A stretch of 56,024 nucleotides of DNA from Roseburia sp. GTDB taxonomy: Bacteria > Bacillota > Clostridia > Lachnospirales > Lachnospiraceae. Where the stretch lies: the NCBI GenBank assembly GCA_023662875.1, contig JAMPIG010000011.1, positions 1 to 56,024 of the forward strand, read 5' to 3'. The notes under the pieces are model-generated. The model was not told the origin of the DNA and made no database searches. It worked only from the letters and a program-made list of their open reading frames with translations. The first letter of the stretch is position 1, and the number at the start of each line of letters is the position of its first letter. Shown piece by piece: positions 17,242-26,017 of the stretch. The translations under genes were made by a program, and so were the position numbers.

Positions 17242-20200
17242 TCACCCGCAGTCCAGCATCACCGTCTTAATCTCAAACCCCCGGAAATCCAGGCTCACGC
17301 TTCCGTCCCGAATCTCCAGCTCCTCCTGCTTCTCCTCCAACAGATTACAGCTCCAAACCCGCTTCACCGCCTCCGGCAGCGAAAGAACCGTCCTCCCGGC
17401 GCACCCCTTCGACTCATAGAGCCGCAGCACCACGCCCTTTTCCTCGTCAAAGGCCAGCTTACAGGTCTCCAGAACCGCGTGTCCGCCCTCCAAGCCGAAG
17501 AAGGAAACCTGCTCCTCTACCGCATCCTCTCCATACATGTCGGAACCTGATTTTCCGGCTTCCTTACTGCAACGGTCAGATTCACATCTTCCGGCTTCCC
17601 GTTCACAGCTGTCAGCAACACACTCCCCTGCTTTCTGATCACATTCGCCGCTCGCAGCCGTATGCTCCTTCTCCTGACGTCCACTCCGGGCCGTCTCCAA
17701 AACCTCCACATTGCACTCGTAAGCTTCCTCGGTTACCCTGCTCTGTACGAAAGGCCCGCTAAAGGGCAGAATCGAATAGGTAAAACGATGCTCTCCCCTG
17801 TCCGCCGTCGCGTCCGGAAGCACCGCCGCTTTCAGCAGCGTCAGGGAAAGCCTGCTGTCCTGGGCGGAAATGCCGTATTTGCAGTCGTTGATCAGGGCAA
17901 AACCGTTCTCCCCGTCGGTCAGCGCCGCGTATTTATGATGGCTGGTCTCGTACAGATCCCGCTCGTACTGCCGGGATCTGTGGGTAGGCCGTCGGATATA
18001 GCCAAACTGAATCTCCTCCAGCACCTCCCTGGTAAATACCGCCGTGGGAAAATCCGCCTTCAAGACCCTGTGCCGCTCCTGCCAGTCCACCCACGTCTCA
18101 AAGTCGATCCGGGGACTGTCCTTTCGAAACCGAATCTTCTGCACCGCGGTAAAATAAGCCTCCCGACGCTCCACCGTCACGGTAAGTCCGCCGTCCGGCA
18201 GACGCTCCGCCCGGAAAATACAGTCTTCCCCCAGCTCCTCCGGGGTCTGCTCATACATCCGCCCTAACTCCCACGCGTCATATCCGATATTGACATCCCG
18301 GTACAGCCGCCATTGGTTCAGGGGCGCTTTTGCGTACTCGAAGCCAGTCCCCTGATCCCGCAGGCTTACGATCCGCCCCTTTTTGTCAATTTTGGCGCAA
18401 TAATACAGATTCTCGAAGATCAGTCCTTCCGCCTCGAAATTTTCCGTTTCGGATGCTTCCGCCACATCCTCAAAACTTTCGATCTCTGAAACTGCCCCCG
18501 CAAGACTCCCTGCTTCAGCCTCCGCACCGTCTGACTCTCCCGCAGTCCCTTCCTCCCGCAGCCGCAGATATCCGCAGGCCGGGAGCGTCAGCCCCTTCGC
18601 CCGCCTCTCCCAGCTTAGAGAGTTAAACAGAGCCCTGCCGCCCGCAAGCCTGTTCAAAAGCTCCTCCGCCAGCGTCCGGCTTTCCTTTTCCGCCCGGTTC
18701 AGCGCATCCAGAGCCTCCTCGTTCACCCTCTGAATCGAGCTTCCCGGCAGGATGTCGTGAAACTCCTGCAAGAGCAAAAGCTTCCAAAGCTCCTCCAGCT
18801 TCTCTAACGTCTCCTTCTCGCCTTCCGTCCGGCCCGCAAGCCGCAGCAGTCCGGCAAGATACTCCGCCTCCCGCAGGGCGTACTCCGCCTTGCGAACACC
18901 CCGCTTGATCCTGGCCTGGGAGGTATAGGTGCCCCTGTGCCAGGCAAGGTACAACTCGCCGTAATAAACGTTTCGGATCCTTTTTCCGTCCAGCCTGTCG
19001 AAAAAGTCCGCCGGACTCTCCATGGCACACCGGGGCGCTCCCTCCAGATCCCGGCAGCGCTCCGCCGTCTCCGCCATGATCTCCGTGGGGCCGCCGCCCC
19101 CGTCCCCGTAGCCGAAGGGAAAGAGGAAGGTATCGATCTCCTGCCGCTGGTTCCGATCCTGCTCCCATCTCACCCGCAGCGCCCCCGGCGTGAAGATCTC
19201 GTTGTTTTTCTTGTAAATATGGGACAGGATCCGAGTTCCGTCGATCCCCTCCCACCAGAACAGATTATACGGGAACTGCTCGCACTCCGGGTCGGCCCGC
19301 AGCAGCTTCTGGGTTGCAAAATAAGGAACCCGGCAGCCCGCCATAATCTGGGGCAGCGCCCCCGAAAAGCCGAAGGTGTCCGGCAGCCAGGCGACCTTAC
19401 TGTCTACGCCCAGCTCCCTCTGATACCATCGCTTCCCCAGAACAAACTGCCTGACCAGGCTCTCGCCCCCCGGCAGATTCATATCGCTCTCCACGTAAAC
19501 CGCGCCCTCCGGCAGAAACTGCCCCTTCCGGACGCCCTCCCTCACCCTGTCGTACAGGTTCGGATACCAGGCCTTCAAGTCCTCCAGCACGGTAGGCGCG
19601 CAGAGCAAAAACTTATAATTCGGATAACGCTCCGCCAGCGCCGCCTGGTTGGAATAGGTTCTGGCCGCCTTCCTCCTGGTCTCCTCCAGAGGCCAGAGCC
19701 AGGCCAGATCCAGGTGGGACTGGCCGATGATCGTATAATTCGGTACGGTATCCCCGTTCTTTTTTTCCAGAAGAGGCTTCAGGATCTCCCGACCACGACG
19801 GACGCTCTCACTGCGCGCAGGCTCATCCGCCTCGAAATCCGCCCGGAGGGTAAACTCCTGCAGCGCTTCCCCGATCTTCATGGTGCGCAGCTCGCTCTCC
19901 GGCATAGCCTTCCAGAGTTCATACAGGGTATGATAATCCGCGTAGGCCGCGAACATCTCCTCATCCCAGATTCCGTAATGGCTGCTCTCCACCCGGCACT
20001 GCCTCTCCGGCGGCTCCGGAACGGAGATCTGGTCTCTGGTATAAATCCCGCCGTTCTCCAGCCGGACGCCGTGTCCCGCGTAGCACTCCGCGTAAATTTC
20101 AAAGAGCTCCCCCGGAACCGCCCGGGCGGTCAGTTCTACCATATTATGCTGCTTATCAATCGATCCCGCCTCCCGGCCGTTTACAAAGACCAGCATCTCC

Positions 20201-20472
20201 GGCCCTGCGCCCAGATGCAGCAGGATCCGCTTTCCCGCCGCCTCCTGCGGCAGAAGAACCTCTGTCCGGAACCACCCGTACTCCCACTTTCCGCCCCAGA
20301 GGCTCCCTTTGGGAAAAGGCCGGAAGGAACGCTCCGCCGCCTCAGCCAGGGACAACTGTTCCCTGGTGACAAACCCGGTCAATTCGATCTCTCCAAGGGA
20401 CGTATAAAGAAACCTTTCAAAGGCTTCATCCCATATCCTTAGCCGTTCGTCCCACTGTCTCCCGATCTTCAT
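17242..20472 (-). CDS. Alpha-mannosidase, glycoside hydrolase family 38
   Basis: About 1076 residues from the ATG at 20472 (GGGGAG upstream). The GH38 catalytic domain shows QSHLDLAWLWP with zinc His/Asp near 254, the nucleophile Asp in WLPDTFGFSG near 365, and a further zinc His in EFHDILPGSS. The C-terminal half is the usual beta-rich region. There is no signal peptide, so it acts in the cytoplasm on imported oligosaccharides. Two low-complexity insertions are unusual: an acidic Glu/Ala/Ser stretch before GLIFENLYY, and a Cys/Glu/Ser-rich stretch of about 60 residues near the C-terminus (from about 920). It follows the HAD-GH105 gene by 52 nt. Confidence 0.93.
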   Translation of the reverse strand: MKIGRQWDERLRIWDEAFERFLYTSLGEIELTGFVTREQLSLAEAAERSFRPFPKGSLWGGKWEYGWFRTEVLLPQEAAGKRILLHLGAGPEMLVFVNGREAGSIDKQHNMVELTARAVPGELFEIYAECYAGHGVRLENGGIYTRDQISVPEPPERQCRVESSHYGIWDEEMFAAYADYHTLYELWKAMPESELRTMKIGEALQEFTLRADFEADEPARSESVRRGREILKPLLEKKNGDTVPNYTIIGQSHLDLAWLWPLEETRRKAARTYSNQAALAERYPNYKFLLCAPTVLEDLKAWYPNLYDRVREGVRKGQFLPEGAVYVESDMNLPGGESLVRQFVLGKRWYQRELGVDSKVAWLPDTFGFSGALPQIMAGCRVPYFATQKLLRADPECEQFPYNLFWWEGIDGTRILSHIYKKNNEIFTPGALRVRWEQDRNQRQEIDTFLFPFGYGDGGGGPTEIMAETAERCRDLEGAPRCAMESPADFFDRLDGKRIRNVYYGELYLAWHRGTYTSQARIKRGVRKAEYALREAEYLAGLLRLAGRTEGEKETLEKLEELWKLLLLQEFHDILPGSSIQRVNEEALDALNRAEKESRTLAEELLNRLAGGRALFNSLSWERRAKGLTLPACGYLRLREEGTAGESDGAEAEAGSLAGAVSEIESFEDVAEASETENFEAEGLIFENLYYCAKIDKKGRIVSLRDQGTGFEYAKAPLNQWRLYRDVNIGYDAWELGRMYEQTPEELGEDCIFRAERLPDGGLTVTVERREAYFTAVQKIRFRKDSPRIDFETWVDWQERHRVLKADFPTAVFTREVLEEIQFGYIRRPTHRSRQYERDLYETSHHKYAALTDGENGFALINDCKYGISAQDSRLSLTLLKAAVLPDATADRGEHRFTYSILPFSGPFVQSRVTEEAYECNVEVLETARSGRQEKEHTAASGECDQKAGECVADSCEREAGRCESDRCSKEAGKSGSDMYGEDAVEEQVSFFGLEGGHAVLETCKLAFDEEKGVVLRLYESKGCAGRTVLSLPEAVKRVWSCNLLEEKQEELEIRDGSVSLDFRGFEIKTVMLDCG

Positions 20473-20524
20473 ATCTGCTCTCCCCGGGGCCTTTATCGCC
20501 CCTGCGCTTTTTCTCAATCTTCCC

Positions 20525-22147
20525 CTACCTCATGCTCCGGTACTCGATCAAAAACAAAATCGCCAGCGCCTGTCCGTAGGGCATGGATTTTAATTCGATT
20601 TTCTTATAGAAATCCTTCGTGACGCGTCCCATGGGCGTCCCGTAGGAAACCTGATTTACCACGCCGTCGTCGTCTATGTAATTTAAGATCGGCTCCAGCG
20701 CCTTTTCCGCCGTCTCCAGAAATGACTCATCCGCCAGCCCGTCCTTCACCGCTTTTAAGATTCCGTAGGCAAAGCCGCAGGTGGCGCTTGCCTCCACATA
20801 GGAATCCCCGTCGTCCACCAGCGTATGCCACATCCCATTCTCCGCCTGAAAGCGCGTCAGGCTCTCGATCTGCGCCCGCAGGGAACCGACCAGCAGTCTC
20901 CTCACCGCCCCGCCGCAGCCGCTGACGGAAAGGAACTCCGGAATTGCCATGGTGATCCAGCAGTTTCCCCGGCCCCAGAAGGCTCCCGCGAAGTTATTGC
21001 GCTCTTTAAAGGTCCAGCCGTGATACCAGAGGCCGGTGACCCGATCGCTGAGATACCGGTCGTGCAGCAGGAATTGATACTCCGCCTCCTGCTCCATCTC
21101 CTTGTTCCCCAGGATCCGGCCCATGTTCGCCAGAAACAATACCGTCATATACAGGGTGTCGTCCCAGAGCTCCTGATCGTTCCGGGAATCCGAGGTCATA
21201 TGCTGGAAGCCGCCCTCCTGCGTCCTGGGGAAGGAGCTCATAATCTCCTCCGCCGCCGCGATACAGGGCTGCATATATTTCTCCTCCCCGGTGTACTCCG
21301 CCAGGAAGGACATCGTCAGGTACGGCGCGGCTGTATTGACGTTCAGCGCCGGAAAACCGATTTCGATCTGCCGGTCATAATATTTTTTCAGCGTATCCAG
21401 AAACCGCTCCTCCTTCTTCGCCAGGAACAGCTTCCAGAGCCCGTACAGGCCGACTCCCTGCGTCCACTCCCAATACCGGTATTTTGCGATATCGTCCCCC
21501 GCCAGATTGTGGCTCTCCATATTCTTCAGGAAGGTATCGTCCGTCTCGTAAAGAATCCGGGAAAAGGACTCCGCCAGCCTCCCGAGCTTATCGTCGATCC
21601 GCCGGTTCCGCTCCTTCCTCCGGCGGCATTTCTCCTCCAGCTCGCCGATCAGCCCTTTCAGCTCCTCCGGGGTTCTCACCCGGTAATCAGGCTGCCAGTC
21701 CGGCTCTTCCATCTCATGAAAGTACCGGGGGGACCAGTCCAGCCAGACGGAGGTAAGCCCGTATCGGTTGGCTCCCGCCACATCCTTCTTCAGATTGTTT
21801 CCGATCATAACGATAAAGGGCTTGTCGTCGTCGGTAAGCCCCATCTTTTCCATCGCGGTATCGAACATGGATCTGGCCGGCTTCTGCTCTCCCACAACCT
21901 CCGACACAATCCACTGCTCAAAGCAATAGCCCAGCCCGTTTTTCCGGTACACATTCTGAAAGGACTCCCACTCCCCGTCCGCCACAAGGGCAATGCGGTA
22001 GCCCTCCTCCTTCAGCGCCTTCAGTACCTCTCCCGCGCCGGGAATAAACTCCGCCCCGGTAACGATTCCCCTCTCGTCATAAACCTGGGTGCTCTCGTCG
22101 ATGATTGTGTCCCCGCTGTCCGTGAATAGGATCAGATTCTTGCTCAT
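20525..22147 (-). CDS. HAD-like domain fused to GH105/GH88 unsaturated uronyl hydrolase
   Basis: A 540-residue two-domain protein. Residues 1-175 are a HAD fold: motif I LFTDSGDTIID, motif III Lys in GEQKPARSMF, and motif IV MIGNNLKKDVAGA. The position two after the motif I Asp is Gly rather than Asp, so phosphatase activity is doubtful. Residues about 195-540 are a GH88/GH105 barrel like YesR: LNVNTAAPYLTM, LWDDTLYMTVLFLA with the likely catalytic Asp, FHGWTF-type WYHGWTFKERNNFAGAFWGRG, and WITMAIPEF. GH105 enzymes hydrolyse unsaturated rhamnogalacturonan or pectin fragments inside the cell. It is first in a minus-strand operon with GH38, behind a plausible promoter. Confidence 0.88.
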   Translation of the reverse strand: MSKNLILFTDSGDTIIDESTQVYDERGIVTGAEFIPGAGEVLKALKEEGYRIALVADGEWESFQNVYRKNGLGYCFEQWIVSEVVGEQKPARSMFDTAMEKMGLTDDDKPFIVMIGNNLKKDVAGANRYGLTSVWLDWSPRYFHEMEEPDWQPDYRVRTPEELKGLIGELEEKCRRRKERNRRIDDKLGRLAESFSRILYETDDTFLKNMESHNLAGDDIAKYRYWEWTQGVGLYGLWKLFLAKKEERFLDTLKKYYDRQIEIGFPALNVNTAAPYLTMSFLAEYTGEEKYMQPCIAAAEEIMSSFPRTQEGGFQHMTSDSRNDQELWDDTLYMTVLFLANMGRILGNKEMEQEAEYQFLLHDRYLSDRVTGLWYHGWTFKERNNFAGAFWGRGNCWITMAIPEFLSVSGCGGAVRRLLVGSLRAQIESLTRFQAENGMWHTLVDDGDSYVEASATCGFAYGILKAVKDGLADESFLETAEKALEPILNYIDDDGVVNQVSYGTPMGRVTKDFYKKIELKSMPYGQALAILFLIEYRSMR

Positions 22148-22324
22148 ACTCTCTTACCTCTCCTGTCCCTTCGTCCGGGCGGCAGACCGCCGCCCCGCTT
22201 CCTGCGACTTTCTTTAAGCTTATCAAAAGCCGTCCTCTATTTCCACGCATCTATTGTTTTTTTCGTCCTTTACCTCGCAGTTTTTGCTCTCCTTTTTTGG
22301 GCTTTCTTTCTTCATTGCACAATA

Positions 22325-22354
22325 TTTATAAAATCCGGCTTTTCATTTTGTCTA
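22325..22354 (-). promoter_or_regulatory. Probable sigma-A promoter for the HAD-GH105/GH38 operon
   Basis: Read on the minus strand: TAGACA (22349-22354), a 17-nt spacer, TTATAA (22326-22331), or TATAAA with an 18-nt spacer. TTGTACA is repeated just upstream (about 22357-22373, TTGTACATGTTGTACAA), which may be a regulator site. The rest of the gap 22148-22423 holds no gene. Confidence 0.5.
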
Positions 22355-22423
22355 TTTTGTACATGTTGTACAAGGCTTTGCGCAAACCCTGCGCCTTTCG
22401 TACCAGCTCATCCCGTCAGCGCG

Positions 22424-23338
22424 CTATGCGCCCTCCTGCGGCCCGAAAAATCCCTGCGCCCCGCTTTCCTTCCGAAACCTCGAGGGCGACATCTGCAGAA
22501 ATTTGTTAAAGGCCCGGTTAAACTGGGAAAAGCTCTTAAATCCGCTCTGCAGGGCGATCTCCGTAATCGGGATATCCGTGGACAGCAGGAGGGTCTGGGC
22601 GTTGCGCACCCGGGTCATGGAGATGTAATCGGTCAGGGTAAACCCGGTGACCCGCTTAAACTGGTGGGACAGGTAATAGCTGCTGATATAAAATTCCTTC
22701 GAGAGCAAGGCCAGGGAGAGATCCTCGGTATAACGGCTGTGGATATAAGCCGTAATACTGTAGATTTTATTTTCGATGCTGCCCGGCTCTTCCTTATCCA
22801 TATAGACGTTTTTATCCCGGTACTGATAAATCAGGCCCAAAAACTCGATAAATTTCTGATGGACAGCCAGATTGGTCAGCTCGTTCGGCGTCCGGGAGAG
22901 ATAATAAATCTCATTCAGCTTCTCAAAAATTTCCTTCTTATATCGCCCCTCAAAGCGGAAGACCGGGATCTTCTCCCGAAAGATGCCGTAAATACTCTTC
23001 ATACAGCCCTCCAGACCGGCGGGCATGGGAGGGATGGAAAAATTGATAATCAGGCGCTTGTTCGGAGCGCCCTCCGGATAGGACGTCTTATGCAGCAGGG
23101 CGGGCCGGATCGCCACAATATCGCAGCAGCGCAGATCATGCCAGGCCCCGTCGATCAGGTGCCCCGCGTGCTCGTCGAGAAAAATGCACAGCTCGTAAAA
23201 CGAATGAAAATGCTGGAACTCCATATTGATCGTGTAGGAGCGCTCGTCCCAGTCAAAAAAATAAAAAAACGAATTTTCCGGTTTATTGATTTCAATCTTA
23301 TAACCGCCCTCGTAGATTACCGTGTTGTCAATCAGCAT
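22424..23338 (-). CDS. AraC-family transcriptional regulator
   Basis: A 304-residue protein. The N-terminal 170 residues form a cupin-like sensing domain (FQHFHSFYELCIFLDEHAGHLIDG, RPALLHKTSYPEG). Residues about 195-292 contain two helix-turn-helix units of the AraC/XylS type (LSKEFYISSYYLSHQFKRVTG and PITEIALQSGFKSFSQFNRAFNKF). It binds DNA and usually activates adjacent sugar genes when ligand is present. It is divergent from the Opp-type transporter and directly downstream of the HAD-GH105 promoter region, so it most likely controls this carbohydrate locus (inference). GGGGGGAGG precedes the start. Confidence 0.92.
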   Translation of the reverse strand: MLIDNTVIYEGGYKIEINKPENSFFYFFDWDERSYTINMEFQHFHSFYELCIFLDEHAGHLIDGAWHDLRCCDIVAIRPALLHKTSYPEGAPNKRLIINFSIPPMPAGLEGCMKSIYGIFREKIPVFRFEGRYKKEIFEKLNEIYYLSRTPNELTNLAVHQKFIEFLGLIYQYRDKNVYMDKEEPGSIENKIYSITAYIHSRYTEDLSLALLSKEFYISSYYLSHQFKRVTGFTLTDYISMTRVRNAQTLLLSTDIPITEIALQSGFKSFSQFNRAFNKFLQMSPSRFRKESGAQGFFGPQEGA

Positions 23339-23420
23339 CCAAACCTCCCCCCTTCGTTTCCGATTACCAGCTTACACCCCGGGTTCCAATTCACTATTGA
23401 TAAAAGGCAGAAAGCTACAG

Positions 23421-23439
23421 AAAAGCAGCTGCAGCTTTT
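23421..23439. promoter_or_regulatory. Palindromic candidate operator
   Basis: AAAAGC (23421-23426) and GCTTTT (23434-23439) flank AGCTGCA, giving a near-perfect 19-bp palindrome between the divergent AraC regulator and the transporter. It could bind a regulator; this is inference from symmetry and position. Confidence 0.35.
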
Positions 23440-23560
23440 GTCTTTCCTCTATCTTGCATTTAACTTTTTAAAAAAATAGTAAATATGACCAATTTTTAAA
23501 TGTCGGTTTTGTCAATATTGTGTAAAACGCAAATAAATAATACCACAAAAAAGCAAAATA

Positions 23561-23624
23561 CGCAATATAATTGCGAAAAAAGGCAAGAGATGCGTGGCGG
23601 TTTTTTCTTTTTCGTTGTTATACT
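23561..23624 (+). promoter_or_regulatory. Extended -10 promoter with upstream palindrome for the transporter operon
   Basis: TGTTATACT at 23616-23624 is an extended -10 (TG-N-TATACT) with no recognisable -35, as in activator-dependent promoters. CGCAAT-ATA-ATTGCG (23561-23575), a perfect 15-bp palindrome, lies about 40 nt upstream where an AraC-type activator could bind. The remainder of the gap 23339-23680 is AT-rich leader with AAGGAGG before the start codon. Confidence 0.5.
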
Positions 23625-23680
23625 GATAAAAGAAACGGTCGGCTCGATCGGCCTTCTAAATTCATCAAGGAGGAAATTTT

Positions 23681-25750
23681 ATGAAGAAAAAGCTTTTTGC
23701 CCTGCTTCTGGCGGGCACAATGGTTCTTTCCCTGGCAGCTTGCGGCGGACAGGATAATTCGGGCAGCAGTACCCCGTCCGATTCTTCCGAACCCGTACAG
23801 CAGTCCTCGGAAAGCACACCGAGTTCTGACGCAACAACCCCCCCCGCTGAAGAGGCGGGACTCAGCGAGTCTCCCACCCTTACGGCTCTGGTGGAGGCAG
23901 GCTCCCTGCCTAAGCTGGAGGATCGTATCCCCGTGGAGAGCGATCTGTTCATCGAAACCACTGACGCGGCCGGAAACGCGCTGGAGATCGGTACTTACGG
24001 CGGCGTGATCAACCTCGGCGGCGCGGGCGGCAGCTGGGGCTTACTCAGACCCGCCTGGGAAGGCATCATCCACTACAATGCGGACGGTTCCTACTATCCC
24101 AACGTCATCAAGAGCTATGAGTTCAACGACGATTATACCGTATGGACCTTCCATCTCAGAGAGGGCATGAAGTGGTCCGACGGCGAGGATTTCAACGCCG
24201 ACGATATCACCTTCTGGTACTATATGTGCCATCTGAACAATTATGATACCAAGAAGAGCTGGGCAGCTCTGAAGGAAACCGTAAACGGCGAGGACGCTTA
24301 CGCAACCTTGGAGAAGGTGGACGACTACACCGTAACCTGGACCTTCGTCAACCCCAAGTTCCCCGCGGACTTTATCGAGAACGGCGACTTTAAGTGGTGC
24401 TGGGCTCCCGAGCATTATCTGCACGACATGATTCCGGAGACCGAGGAATTCCCTTATGTAGAGAATCCCTACTGGGAGGGAACCGGATTAGGCGACGAGC
24501 AGGTTCTCCTGAACGCTCAGGCAAAGGGGATCGACGCTGCCACCGTCAAGGATCTGGGCAAGCAGGTTGCCTACTACTGGTGGAACGAGGACGGCCTTCC
24601 CTGCTTAAACTCCTATATGCTGACCACAAAGGAAGGCAACAACTCCAGAGACGCTCAGCTCTGTATTCTGGAGCGCAACCCTTACTTCTGGAAGGTGGAC
24701 GCTCAGGGCCAGCAGCTTCCCTACTGTGAGGAGATTCACTTTAACGCCACCTCCGAGGACGGCCAGGATCAGCTGATGTTCCGTTCCGGCGAGCTGGATA
24801 TTCTCGAAGTAGCTATGCAGGATATCGCCTCTTTGCTGGCTGACCTGGGAGATCAGGCAAGCCTGCGTACCTTCGCCAATACCAACTGGGGCTCCTACCT
24901 GATGACCTTCAACTATACCTGCAAGGACAAAAATTACGCGGATCTGTTCGCAAATTCCAAATTCCGTCAGGCTATGTCAATCTGCGTGGATCGTACCGAG
25001 GTCTCCGGTCTTCTCTCCGAGGGCTTCCTGGAACCCGGACAGTGCGCTCCTCAGGAAGGTAACTTCGGCTACGACGAGGAGTGGATCAACAAGTGGACAG
25101 AGTACGATGTAGACGGCGCAAAGAAACTCCTGGAGGAGTGCGGACTTGTCATGGGCAGCGACGGCTTCTACGATTTCGCGGACGGCTCCGACTTTGTCCT
25201 GACCGTTTACACCTATACCGATCTGGGCATGAGCGATACCGCTTATCCCGTTCTGGAGCAGTACTTCCAGAAGGCGGGCGTCAAGTGCGCGCTCAAGGAT
25301 CTGGATGTATCCGCCTTCGACCAGGAGATCGACAATAACGACTGGTATGCGGTTCTCGGACCTCACACCGCCATCGGCGGCGTTTCCATGAGATCCAGAG
25401 TGGCTCCTTTCGTTCCCATCGCGCAGGCTGCGGAGTGGTACGGCGAGTACGGCACCTACTACGCGACAGGCGGCGCTCAGGGCGTTGAGCCGACCGGCGA
25501 TATGGCGAAGCTGATTGAGATTTATGAGAAGTGGAATTCCACTCCCGATCCTGATGAGAGAGATCAGTACAACCTGGAAATTTATAACCTCCACAAGGAA
25601 AATCTCTGGACCATCGCTTATCTGAAGGCGGAAAGCAGCTACTGCCTGGTAAGTTCCAAGATTCACAACTATCCGGAACTTCTGGTGTCCGATGATCTGT
25701 ATCAGTATCTGAATATCGTTCATTACTGGACGCTGTTCAAGACCGAATAA
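23681..25750 (+). CDS. Extracellular solute-binding lipoprotein of an Opp/Dpp-type ABC importer
   Basis: A 689-residue protein with a lipoprotein signal peptide: KKK at the N-terminus, a hydrophobic core, and lipobox LAAC with the lipidated Cys at 21. A Ser/Pro/Glu-rich linker follows (to about residue 60). The mature part is an SBP family 5 fold (VWTFHLREGMKWSDGEDFNADDITFWY, FRQAMSICVDR). The family binds peptides or oligosaccharides outside the membrane. It is longer than a typical OppA (about 540), as are several relatives beside glycosidases. The AraC regulator and GH genes suggest oligosaccharide import (inference). A strong terminator separates it from the permease genes. Confidence 0.9.
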   Translation: MKKKLFALLLAGTMVLSLAACGGQDNSGSSTPSDSSEPVQQSSESTPSSDATTPPAEEAGLSESPTLTALVEAGSLPKLEDRIPVESDLFIETTDAAGNALEIGTYGGVINLGGAGGSWGLLRPAWEGIIHYNADGSYYPNVIKSYEFNDDYTVWTFHLREGMKWSDGEDFNADDITFWYYMCHLNNYDTKKSWAALKETVNGEDAYATLEKVDDYTVTWTFVNPKFPADFIENGDFKWCWAPEHYLHDMIPETEEFPYVENPYWEGTGLGDEQVLLNAQAKGIDAATVKDLGKQVAYYWWNEDGLPCLNSYMLTTKEGNNSRDAQLCILERNPYFWKVDAQGQQLPYCEEIHFNATSEDGQDQLMFRSGELDILEVAMQDIASLLADLGDQASLRTFANTNWGSYLMTFNYTCKDKNYADLFANSKFRQAMSICVDRTEVSGLLSEGFLEPGQCAPQEGNFGYDEEWINKWTEYDVDGAKKLLEECGLVMGSDGFYDFADGSDFVLTVYTYTDLGMSDTAYPVLEQYFQKAGVKCALKDLDVSAFDQEIDNNDWYAVLGPHTAIGGVSMRSRVAPFVPIAQAAEWYGEYGTYYATGGAQGVEPTGDMAKLIEIYEKWNSTPDPDERDQYNLEIYNLHKENLWTIAYLKAESSYCLVSSKIHNYPELLVSDDLYQYLNIVHYWTLFKTE

Positions 25751-25793
25751 GAAGCTCTTTTTCGCAGTACTCTGCGAAAGTCAATAATGACTT

Positions 25794-25833
25794 CCGGAGG
25801 CGGGGAACCCGGTTCCTCGCCTCCGGTTTTTTT
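25794..25833 (+). terminator. Intrinsic terminator after the binding-protein gene
   Basis: CCGGAGGCG..GGAACC (from 25794) pairs with GGTTCC..CGCCTCCGG, followed by seven T. Partial readthrough would give more binding protein than permease, a common arrangement. A second small hairpin, TTTCGCAG/CTGCGAAA, lies just upstream at about 25760-25779. Confidence 0.88.
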
Positions 25834-25851
25834 CACTTATTACCCCATGTC

Positions 25852-25937
25852 CGCTTCATAAGAGGATGTGTAAACACCCCTCTTTGGCATAAATTCAATC
25901 GTACTTGACAATAGAATCCTCTTTTGGATTCTATTGT
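25852..25937 (+). repeat. R2 repeat copy 2 plus AT-rich hairpin
   Basis: 25852-25907 matches 4603-4654 at roughly 80%. It runs straight into a perfect 12-bp hairpin, ACAATAGAATCC (25908-25919) / GGATTCTATTGT (25926-25937), with loop TCTTTT. The element lies between the binding-protein terminator and the first permease gene. Confidence 0.6.
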
Positions 25938-26017
25938 ATGAAAGGGACTTTCATACTTGTTACCATTCAAACGCAGGAATGTTTACTTTCCTGCTTATTT
26001 CAGAAAGGGAATTTCTC

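Noticed and set aside
16754-17550. Several plus-strand ORFs reading through the 181-bp array
   Set aside because: The repeat period is not a multiple of 3, so the frames only read different units by chance. No ribosome binding site or domain is seen and they run into the antisense of GH38.
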